Below the pieces are notes generated by a model, which searched no databases, had not been told where the DNA came from, and was given only the letters and a program-made list of their open reading frames with translations. From contig CBDCVA010000001.1 of the NCBI GenBank assembly GCA_965222935.1, forward strand, positions 620,001 through 684,000: a stretch of 64,000 bases of DNA, in the 5' to 3' direction. The position numbers and the translations under genes are program-made. Of this stretch, positions 53,452 through 60,789 are shown piece after piece. Origin of the DNA: CBDCVA01 sp965222935 [NCBI: Candidatus Latescibacterota bacterium]. Lineage in GTDB: Bacteria; Latescibacterota; CBDCVA01. Positions within the stretch are counted from its first letter, which is position 1. Every line of letters starts with the position of its first letter.

Positions 53452-54756
53452 ATGCGCGTTCTGTTCGGCATCGTTCTGAGCGTTGGGTTGACTCTCTTTG
53501 CCGTCGGGGAGGGAAGCCCCCCGCTGGCTGCGCAGGTGTGCGGCCTGGCAACGCTCTGCATAATAGGCTTCTTCGCTGGACGCCTGACAGCAAGCGTGGG
53601 CCTGGGCAGAGCGAGCGGGAGCGCGGCTGTTGCGCTAGTGGCGGTGATGTTCCTCGGACGTTTTGGAGGCGACCATCTCCTTCTCGAAGGCGCGGTCGCT
53701 TACGGAGCTGTGCTCGCCCTGATCGGGATCGGGATCGGGGCGCGAGCCATGTCGGAATGGAACGCGCGAGCCCTGCTTTCGGGGCTCCGTCGCGATGCAC
53801 TCGGTGGCGTGGCGACCGCAGCAGTGACCGCTCTGGCTTTGGGCCTTCCGGGCATCACGGGCGCGAGGGCTGCTGCTGCGCTTGGTGTAGCGGCGGCGGT
53901 GCCTGCCGTCATCCTGTGGTCTGGTGCTGGCTCTGACGATGCCGAGAGGCCCCCCGGGGAGTGGATCATGCGCGCTATAGGCAGGGCCGTCACCCTGTGG
54001 GCTACGGTGTTCCTGGTCATCGCCGTTCTGGCTCGCTGGGATGCTGGGATCACCCTGGGTCCGCTCGGGATCGCTGGGGCTGCGATGCTCGTGGGCGGTC
54101 TCGTAGGCGGCGTGGTGCGCGCAGGATCGCGGATGCTGGGTCCCGGGTCAGCGCTGAGTGGACTGGTGATTTTCGCCCTATGGGCCAGTTGGTGGGGCGG
54201 GCCTTGGAGTGCCCTGGCCTGCTTTTTAGGCGGTGTGGGTGCCGGCGTGGCGCTCGCGGTCGGAGACGGGGCTTCGGCTCCGGTCACAGGCTACGTGCAA
54301 GAACTCGCCTCCTTCTCGATCTATCCGGCCTTTGTACTGTTCGGTTTGCGTCTGGCGACGGTCGAGGTTATGGCCTTTCCATCACCGGTCACCCCTATCC
54401 TAGTCTATATCGTCCTGGGGCTCCTGACCCGTTTTGGATGGCAGTTTTGGTTGGGAGAGCGGAAAGAGGAACACCGATGGCGCGCGGCTGCGCTGGCGCT
54501 GCCGCAGTCCGCGCTGGCATACGAATTCGGCCGTCTCGGTCTGGATGCTTTCGGGCTGGACGCCTCGTCGCCTGAGGGGCACGCGGCCGTGCGTGCACTC
54601 GTCCTAGCAGCACTCGTGGGCACGCTGGTTTTGGCGCTTCCGGCTCGATGGATGGCGAAGCCTCGCGGGGGGGAAGAAAGGCATCAAGAGACGCCGACTG
54701 CGGCTGCATCTGCCGTTCATGGAGGCAGCGTCGAAGGCTTATCGGGTGTGGTGTGA
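53452..54756 (+). CDS. Antiporter-like membrane protein 2
   Basis: A 434-residue polytopic protein with 11-13 hydrophobic helices. Features such as GIGIGARAMSEWNARALLSGL and QELASFSIYPAFVLFGLRL recall the broad CPA/KefB-like fold, but no diagnostic motif is complete, so it could be a degenerate or specialised relative. It has a hydrophilic C-terminus of about 35 residues (PRGGEERHQETPTAAASAV). The order antiporter-like 1, antiporter-like 2, toast-rack protein suggests an operon; the next gene overlaps it by 4 nt (GTGA). Confidence 0.6.
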   Translation: MRVLFGIVLSVGLTLFAVGEGSPPLAAQVCGLATLCIIGFFAGRLTASVGLGRASGSAAVALVAVMFLGRFGGDHLLLEGAVAYGAVLALIGIGIGARAMSEWNARALLSGLRRDALGGVATAAVTALALGLPGITGARAAAALGVAAAVPAVILWSGAGSDDAERPPGEWIMRAIGRAVTLWATVFLVIAVLARWDAGITLGPLGIAGAAMLVGGLVGGVVRAGSRMLGPGSALSGLVIFALWASWWGGPWSALACFLGGVGAGVALAVGDGASAPVTGYVQELASFSIYPAFVLFGLRLATVEVMAFPSPVTPILVYIVLGLLTRFGWQFWLGERKEEHRWRAAALALPQSALAYEFGRLGLDAFGLDASSPEGHAAVRALVLAALVGTLVLALPARWMAKPRGGEERHQETPTAAASAVHGGSVEGLSGVV

Positions 54757-55646
54757 TCCGTTTACGAGGTTTGGGCTGGGGCACCTTGTGGGTCGGCTCG
54801 GTCGCTGCGTGGGTGGCGCTGAGCGATCCTGCCGCAGGGTATGATTTCCGGAAGCAGCGCCTGCGGGTGCCCTACAGCGGCGAGCAGGAGTTGGCCGTCG
54901 ACATTGACCTGTCTTCGGGCGCTGTGCAGATCGCGGCGGGCGATTCCGCGACCCTGTGCGCGGTCGACATCGCGTACGACGCCCACAGCGTGAGCCCGCA
55001 AGTGGACACGCTGGCACGTGAGGGCGCGCTCGAACGGGTCCTCATTCGTGCGCGCGAGCACGCCTCTGAGACTTCCCTCTTCGGACCGCAGAGCGCGGAG
55101 CAGACAGCCTACACGATCCGCCTCTCACCTCTCCCGCGATTGTTGCTCTCCGTCCACTTAAAGGAGGTCCAGTGTGCCCTTCGTCTGGGCGATTTGGCCG
55201 TGTCCGACCTAGATTTGGAACTGGATGGGGGATCAGCGGAACTGACCTTCGACGTGCCGAACCGCACCTCCATCCGTCGCCTTTCGGTGGACGCCTCGGG
55301 GACGTTCACCGCTACGGGCCTGGGTCGCGCCGGTATCGAGTCGCTGGACTTCTCAGGAGGGACGGGAAAGTTCCATCTTGGTTTTGCAGGTAACATGGTG
55401 CGTCGCCTTCGGGCACGCGTTGCCATCAATCTGGGCAGCCTCGTGCTGGAGGTGCCGCCTGAGATCGGTGTTCTGGTTCGGCCTCCGGGCGGTCTCTTGG
55501 TCGGGTTCCAGGCGCCCGAGGACTTCCGGGAACGGAGCGACGGAGCCTATGTGAACGACGCTTGGGATGCGGACGACGAGCGGTTGGAGATCGTGATCGA
55601 AGCTCGTGCCGGCGTGATCGAGGTGCGGACGACCGAAGATGAATGA
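54753..55646 (+). CDS. Exported toast-rack-like protein (LiaF/DUF4097-like)
   Basis: A 297-residue protein with a signal peptide (LGWGTLWVGSVAAWVALSDPAAG) followed by a regular, strand-rich repeat body: LSSGAVQIAAGDSATLCAVDI, GDLAVSDLDLELDGGSAEL, and a conserved end GVLVRPPGGLLVGF. This resembles the toast-rack fold of LiaF and DUF4097 proteins, envelope stress sensors in other phyla, though by pattern only. GTG 54753 overlaps the antiporter-like stop (GTGA), and its own end overlaps the SBP gene by 8 nt, so translation is coupled on both sides. Confidence 0.55.
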   Translation: MIRLRGLGWGTLWVGSVAAWVALSDPAAGYDFRKQRLRVPYSGEQELAVDIDLSSGAVQIAAGDSATLCAVDIAYDAHSVSPQVDTLAREGALERVLIRAREHASETSLFGPQSAEQTAYTIRLSPLPRLLLSVHLKEVQCALRLGDLAVSDLDLELDGGSAELTFDVPNRTSIRRLSVDASGTFTATGLGRAGIESLDFSGGTGKFHLGFAGNMVRRLRARVAINLGSLVLEVPPEIGVLVRPPGGLLVGFQAPEDFRERSDGAYVNDAWDADDERLEIVIEARAGVIEVRTTEDE

Positions 55647-57207
55647 TCGCGTCTCATGGGTGTGGGCGGTGGCGGTTCTGGTGGCAGCGACCTGTGGGTG
55701 CGTGCAGGTGCCCCACGACACCCTTGTCTATGGGCGCGGCGGCGATTCCGTCGGGTTGGACCCAGCGTTGGAGTCGGACGGCGAATCTTACAAAGTATGC
55801 GACAGCCTCTACGATACGCTCGTCGCCTATGCCGAGGGATCCACCGAGATCATGCCGGCCCTGGCGACGTACTGGTCAGTGTCGGAGGATGGACTGTCGT
55901 GGACCTTTCACCTTCGGAGCGGCGTGCGCTTTCACGATGGGACGCCTTTCGATGCTCATGCCGTCGTCTTCGCCCTGGAGCGGCAGTTCACCAGGGAGAA
56001 ATATCCGCCGGTACGCGGGAGCTTTCTCTACTGGGAGGCGATGGGCATGAGCGGGATCGTGCGCGACGTGAAAGCTATGAACGATTCCACGGTCGTCTTC
56101 GGTCTCTACGAGGCGCACGCACCGTTTCTGGCCAATCTGGCCATGAATTTCTGTGCGATCCCCAGCCCGACGGCCGTCCGTACGCATGGTGATGCCTATT
56201 TCAAGCACCCGGTGGGGACGGGGCCCTTCCGATTGGCCGAGTGGGTCAAAGACGACCGCGTCGTGCTCGAGCGCAACCCCGACTACTGGGGCCAGACGCC
56301 GCCTCTTCGGCGCGTGGTCTTTCGCTCCATCCCCGATAACACGACGCGGCTACTCGAGTTGCTCGGGGGAGCCATTGACGTGATGGATGGCGTCTCACCC
56401 GACTTCGCGGCCGAAATCGCTGGCAGGGAGGACCTAAAGCTCTTGAGTGCACCGGGGATGAATGTCGCTTATCTGGCGATGAATTGCACGAGGCCCCCCT
56501 TCGACGATCCGCGCGTTCGCCGGGCGATCAACCATGCGATCAATCGGGATGCGTTGGTCGAGACGCTCTATGGCGGCAGGGCCCGAGTTGCGGCGGGTCC
56601 GCTGCCCCCGACGGTGTGGTCGGCTAGCGACGCGATCACGCCTTATCGCTACGATCCGGTCGAGGCGCGGCGACTTCTGGCGGAGGCCGGCATGGCGGAA
56701 GGCTTCGCCGCGCGGCTATGGAGCATGACGGTCCCCAGGCCCTATATGCCCCAGCCTGAGCGCGTGGCTCAGGTGATTCAGGCCGATTTGACGTCCATCG
56801 GCGTGCGCGCCGAGGTGACGACCTACGAGTGGGGCACCTACTTGGACAAGGTCTCCCGCGGCGAGCACGAGATGGCGCTTTTAGGCTGGACGGGCGACAA
56901 CGGCGACCCCGATAACTTCCTTTACGTCCTGCTCAGCGGCCGGGCGGCGGAGGTTCCCGCGCAGAACATCGCGTTCTACCGCAATCCTGCGCTGGATCGT
57001 CTGCTTTCGCAGGCGCGGCATCTCACCGATCGCGCACAGCGTTCCGACCTCTACCGCCAGGCACAGGCGTTCATCCATCTGGATGCGCCCTGGGTGCCCA
57101 TCGTCCACGCGGAGCAACTCATGGCGATGAGGCGGGAGATTGTGGGATTGAACCTGCATCCGACGGGCAAGATCCGGCTTCACCGCACCCGCCGAGGCGC
57201 GCCGTAA
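55639..57207 (+). CDS. Oligopeptide/nickel-type ABC transporter substrate-binding lipoprotein
   Basis: A 522-residue SBP_bac_5 (DppA/OppA/NikA) protein. The lipoprotein-like start VLVAATCGC offers Cys19 or Cys21. Typical signatures follow: LVYGRGGDSVGLDPAL, LATYWSVSEDGLSWTFHLR, GVRFHDGTPFDAHAVVFALE, YFKHPVGTGPFRLAEW and VRRAINHAINRDALVETL. It captures peptides or other solutes for import. A single DppB-like permease gene follows 30 nt after. It overlaps the toast-rack gene by 8 nt. Confidence 0.92.
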   Translation: MNDRVSWVWAVAVLVAATCGCVQVPHDTLVYGRGGDSVGLDPALESDGESYKVCDSLYDTLVAYAEGSTEIMPALATYWSVSEDGLSWTFHLRSGVRFHDGTPFDAHAVVFALERQFTREKYPPVRGSFLYWEAMGMSGIVRDVKAMNDSTVVFGLYEAHAPFLANLAMNFCAIPSPTAVRTHGDAYFKHPVGTGPFRLAEWVKDDRVVLERNPDYWGQTPPLRRVVFRSIPDNTTRLLELLGGAIDVMDGVSPDFAAEIAGREDLKLLSAPGMNVAYLAMNCTRPPFDDPRVRRAINHAINRDALVETLYGGRARVAAGPLPPTVWSASDAITPYRYDPVEARRLLAEAGMAEGFAARLWSMTVPRPYMPQPERVAQVIQADLTSIGVRAEVTTYEWGTYLDKVSRGEHEMALLGWTGDNGDPDNFLYVLLSGRAAEVPAQNIAFYRNPALDRLLSQARHLTDRAQRSDLYRQAQAFIHLDAPWVPIVHAEQLMAMRREIVGLNLHPTGKIRLHRTRRGAP

Positions 57208-57237
57208 CGGAGCGCCGGAGTAAGGTCTAGGGCTACC

Positions 57238-58242
57238 GTGGCGACTCTACTATTTCGGCGGCTCAGCCAGCTTCTGCCGACGCTCATCGGCGTCGTGACG
57301 CTGGTCTTCTTCGCGCTGGCGCTCGTTCCGGGCGACCCAGCACGCGTGATGCTCGGCGAACGCGCGACACCGGAGGCCGTGGCGAAGCTGCGCGCGGAGA
57401 TGGGTCTGGACCGGCCGGCTTGGGTCCAGTTGTGGAGCTACCTCAAGGCTCTGGCGCGCGGCGACCTGGGTGAATCCTTCCGCACGCATGAGCCTATATC
57501 CGCCGAACTCTGGCGACGGTTTCCGGCCACACTTGAACTGGCGGCAAGTGCGATGGTATTGGCTTGCATGGCCGCGCTCCCTCTGGGTGTGATCGGGGCG
57601 GCTCACCCCGGCAGTTGGGCGAGCCGCGTGAGCACGACCGTCGCGTTTGGAGGGGTATCCGTGCCGGTGTTCTGGCTTGGGTTGATGCTCTTGTGGCTTC
57701 TTGCGCTCAAGCTAGGGCTTTTGCCGGTCTCAGGTCGAAGTTCGCTGGGGATGGCTACTGGCGGGCCCACAGGCTTTCTGTTCCTTGACGCTCTCATTGG
57801 ACGGCGGCCTGCCGCGGTGGCGGACGCAGCCGCGCATCTGGCCCTTCCCGCTGCTACCCTGGCCTGGGCACCCACGGCAGCCCTCGCCCGGATGATCCGT
57901 ACGACGCTGACCGAGGCACTCGCGAGCGACTTCGCGCGGACCGCTCGGGCCAAAGGCGCAGGCTGGCAGACCATCGTCCTGCGCCACGCGATGGCGAATG
58001 CCCTCGGCCCGGTGCTGATCGTAGCTGGGCTGGAGTTCGGACGGCTTCTGGGGGGTGCGGTCATCACCGAGACGGTCTTCGGATGGCCGGGTGTGGGGCG
58101 CTGGCTTTACCTTAGCGTCGCGTCGCGGGACGTGCGCGCCGTGCAGGGCGGCGCTCTACTGGTTGCGACGAGCTTCCTTTTGGTTAACATGATGACCGAT
58201 CTCCTCCATGCCCGTCTGGACCCACGGCTGCGCGAGGCGTAG
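57238..58242 (+). CDS. ABC transporter permease, DppB/OppB type
   Basis: A 334-residue permease with six helices: LLPTLIGVVTLVFFALALVPGDP is the family N-terminus with PGDP, and the EAA loop is DFARTARAKGAGWQTIVLRHAMANA. It forms a heterodimer with a DppC partner and uses DppD/DppF ATPases, but none of those follows: a 145-nt gap with a putative promoter leads into miaB. The ABC system is therefore incomplete in this locus and must borrow components encoded elsewhere. GTG 57238 is the only plausible start. Confidence 0.93.
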   Translation: MATLLFRRLSQLLPTLIGVVTLVFFALALVPGDPARVMLGERATPEAVAKLRAEMGLDRPAWVQLWSYLKALARGDLGESFRTHEPISAELWRRFPATLELAASAMVLACMAALPLGVIGAAHPGSWASRVSTTVAFGGVSVPVFWLGLMLLWLLALKLGLLPVSGRSSLGMATGGPTGFLFLDALIGRRPAAVADAAAHLALPAATLAWAPTAALARMIRTTLTEALASDFARTARAKGAGWQTIVLRHAMANALGPVLIVAGLEFGRLLGGAVITETVFGWPGVGRWLYLSVASRDVRAVQGGALLVATSFLLVNMMTDLLHARLDPRLREA

Positions 58243-58322
58243 CGCGACCCCAGCGGACGGACCGGTTGGCGTAGGCCGTCGGGCTTATGACACCAGGCAG
58301 CAGCGCATCGCCTTTCCGTTGC

Positions 58323-58351
58323 TTGACATCTCCTCCGTGCGGGCCTAGCTT
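58323..58351 (+). promoter_or_regulatory. Putative promoter of miaB
   Basis: TTGACA at 58323-58328, a 17-nt spacer and TAGCTT at 58346-58351, with ATG 58388 37 nt on and AAGGAG just before it. It is the clearest example of the recurring TAGCTT-type promoter. Confidence 0.6.
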
Positions 58352-58387
58352 CCTTGATGTTCAAAGACTTGCCTAGAAGGAGATGAG

Positions 58388-59713
58388 ATGCCCGGTTCTC
58401 TCCTCTATATAGAAACCTTCGGCTGCGAGATGAACACGGTGGACACGGCCGTCCTTGGCACCCTCTTCGAACGGCGCGGATGGACGCTCACAGATGGGAA
58501 GACGAGCGCCGACCTCATCCTCGTCAACACATGCGCAGTGCGTGAGCATGCGGAGAATCGCGCCCAGAGTCGTCTGCGTCAGTATACGCGGCTCAAAGAT
58601 GAGAGGCCTGGGCTCCTGGTCGGGGCCGTTGGATGCATGGCCGAGCGCATGGGCCAGGAGTTGCTCGACCTTATCCCCGGCTTGGACCTGGTTGCGGGCA
58701 GCGACGTTTACCGGGCCCTGCCCGCTGAGGTTGCGGAGTATCGGGGACCCAAGGTGGTCAGTTGCGCCGGCGCTGAAACGGAGCTGTATTCCGACATCGT
58801 CGGCGAGCGTCGGTCCGGCGTACGGACGCAGGTGACCATCATCCGCGGCTGCGACAACGACTGCGCGTACTGTATCGTCCCCAGGACGCGTGGCCGGGAG
58901 CGCAGCCGGCCGCTGGCCGATGTGGTGAGCGAGGTGCGGGGGCTAAGCGAGTCGGGCTTTGGGGACATCACCCTCCTGGGTCAGAATGTCAACTCATACT
59001 ACGATGGAGAACATGACTTTCCGATGCTTCTACGAGCTTTAGATCGCGCTGTTCCGGATCTGAGGCTCCGGTTTCTCACGTCCCACCCCAAAGACGCCTC
59101 CCGAGCGCTCCTTGATGCCATGGCGGAGTGTCCCACCGTCTGCGAGCACCTGCATCTGCCCGTTCAGGCGGGGTCGGACCGCGTGCTGCGCGCCATGCAC
59201 CGGTGGTACACGGCCGACCGCTACCGAATGACAGTCGCCTGGGCACGGGAGCTGATGTCCGACATCGCCATCACGACCGACCTGATGGTCGGCTACCCGG
59301 GCGAGACGGAGGAGGATTTTGGGGCAACGCTTGAGCTAGTAGCTGCAGTCCGGTTCGATGATGCCTTTACTTACAAATATTCGCCGCGTCCGGGCACCCG
59401 TGCGTACCAACGGCCAGACGCGGTGCCCGAGGAAGTCAAAGGCGAACGGCTACATCGGCTGATCGCCCTTCAGCGCGAGATCAGCGCCGAGAGGAACCGA
59501 GCGCTCATCGGTGCCACCCCAAGCGCCCTAGTGGAGCGGCCGAGTAAGAAATCGCCCGAAGAGTACCTGGCGCGCACCCGCACCAACAAGGCCGTAGTGA
59601 TCCGCAGTGTGCCCAGGCCGCTGATCTCCGGCGAGTTGCGGGTCGCGAAGGTCGTCGAAACGACGGGCGCGACGCTCATTGCAGAGGACTTTGGGCCGAG
59701 CGACACGGGTTGA
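58388..59713 (+). CDS. miaB: tRNA-2-methylthio-N6-isopentenyladenosine synthase
   Basis: Methylthiotransferase, 441 residues, that adds a methylthio group at A37 of tRNAs. The N-terminal UPF0004 domain supplies C13 (ETFGCEMN), C49 (NTCAVRE) and C83 (VGCMAER) for the auxiliary cluster. The radical-SAM site is C155-x3-C159-x2-C162 (GCDNDCAYC), and the C-terminal TRAM domain is present (residues about 375-435). TLLGQNVNSYYDG, LPVQAGSDRVL and MVGYPGETEEDF identify MiaB rather than MtaB or RimO. The 3' end overlaps the TPR/SPOR gene (TTGA). Confidence 0.96.
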   Translation: MPGSLLYIETFGCEMNTVDTAVLGTLFERRGWTLTDGKTSADLILVNTCAVREHAENRAQSRLRQYTRLKDERPGLLVGAVGCMAERMGQELLDLIPGLDLVAGSDVYRALPAEVAEYRGPKVVSCAGAETELYSDIVGERRSGVRTQVTIIRGCDNDCAYCIVPRTRGRERSRPLADVVSEVRGLSESGFGDITLLGQNVNSYYDGEHDFPMLLRALDRAVPDLRLRFLTSHPKDASRALLDAMAECPTVCEHLHLPVQAGSDRVLRAMHRWYTADRYRMTVAWARELMSDIAITTDLMVGYPGETEEDFGATLELVAAVRFDDAFTYKYSPRPGTRAYQRPDAVPEEVKGERLHRLIALQREISAERNRALIGATPSALVERPSKKSPEEYLARTRTNKAVVIRSVPRPLISGELRVAKVVETTGATLIAEDFGPSDTG

Positions 59714-60789
59714 GGACACCTTTCGCCTTCTTCGCCAGCACGAGCGAAGGGTTCGACCCAGCGGCGAGCCCTTGGGGGGGCCATTGTCAACTGGGAACCA
59801 TCGCAGTCGCGCTGGCCCTCGCGTGCGCGCTGTTGACAGGGCATGCCCGCGCCGCATCGGTGGCTGAGGGGGTCGAGAGCTTCAAAGCGGGCAACTTCGC
59901 GCGTGCGCGTAAGACCTTCACGGAGAAGTTGGGCACCGGGGTCGAGGACCCGCGCGTTTACTACTATGCGGGTCGCCTGGAATCCGATGCGGTCAAGGCG
60001 CAGAGCCATTTCCGTACTGTCGTGGATCGGTGGCCGAGCCATGTGCTGGCGGATGACGCCCTGTTCGAGATTGCACGACAGTTCTACGGCTCCGGCTTGT
60101 ACTTCACTGCCCGATCGCGTGCCGTCGAGATCATCGAGAAGTATCCTCGCGGCGACCGTGCGATCGACGCGCGACTTCTGGAGGCGCAAGCGTTTCTCGC
60201 AGCAGGACGACACCGCGAGGCACTCAAGGCCTTTGACGCTGTGCCCAAAGAGCGCGGTGCAACGCTCGCTCAGGACCTCCGCGCGAACGTAGGTGCGATC
60301 GAGACGCTTCTGGCCGCGGGCGAGCATCGAAAGGTCGTCGCGCGAGTCACGCTGCTGACTCGGAAGGTTGAAGGCAGTCCCCATCGGAGCGTGGTGCTCG
60401 TAGCCCTCATGCAAGCCCACCGGGCCCTGGGCCAGACAGCGGCGGTTGACTCAGTGCGCGCAGTACTCAAGACGGCGCAAGGGCCGTCAGAACAAGGCGC
60501 GGGGGCCAGGCTCGCGACGGCCGTGTCCATAGCGGAGGAGGCGCCCGAGACCCCGCGGTGGTGGGTGCAGGTGGGTGCCTTCGCGCGGCCGGGAAACGCA
60601 GTGAAATTGCGGCGCCGGTTAGCGGAGCGTGGATACGCCGTAACGACCCAGCGCAGGCTCATCGGTGACAACCTGTTCACGCTTGTGTGGGTGGGGCCGG
60701 TGAAGAGCAGGGAGGAGGCAGCCGGGCTGGGCAAGAGGTTGGGCCAGCGCGAAAGGATCGAACGATACCGAATCATCCGGCATCCGTAG
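59710..60789 (+). CDS. Exported TPR protein with C-terminal SPOR domain
   Basis: A 359-residue protein with a delayed signal-peptide-like segment (residues about 30-48, GTIAVALALACALLTGHARA), a TPR-rich middle (residues about 50-260; LFEIARQFYGSGLYFTARSRAVEI, AQAFLAAGRHREALKAF) and a SPOR domain (about 280-358; WWVQVGAFARPGNAVKLRRRL). SPOR domains bind denuded septal peptidoglycan, so a role in division or glycan metabolism is plausible. TTG 59710 is the only upstream start and overlaps the miaB stop by 4 nt. Its last 103 nt overlap the open frame of mutS. Confidence 0.8.
   Translation: MRTPFAFFASTSEGFDPAASPWGGHCQLGTIAVALALACALLTGHARAASVAEGVESFKAGNFARARKTFTEKLGTGVEDPRVYYYAGRLESDAVKAQSHFRTVVDRWPSHVLADDALFEIARQFYGSGLYFTARSRAVEIIEKYPRGDRAIDARLLEAQAFLAAGRHREALKAFDAVPKERGATLAQDLRANVGAIETLLAAGEHRKVVARVTLLTRKVEGSPHRSVVLVALMQAHRALGQTAAVDSVRAVLKTAQGPSEQGAGARLATAVSIAEEAPETPRWWVQVGAFARPGNAVKLRRRLAERGYAVTTQRRLIGDNLFTLVWVGPVKSREEAAGLGKRLGQRERIERYRIIRHP

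Noticed and set aside
52274-53479. A 401-codon open frame overlapping antiporter-like protein 1
   Set aside because: It is arginine/glycine-rich with no recognisable domain, and the overlapping frame encodes a clear polytopic membrane protein; high GC produces such shadows.
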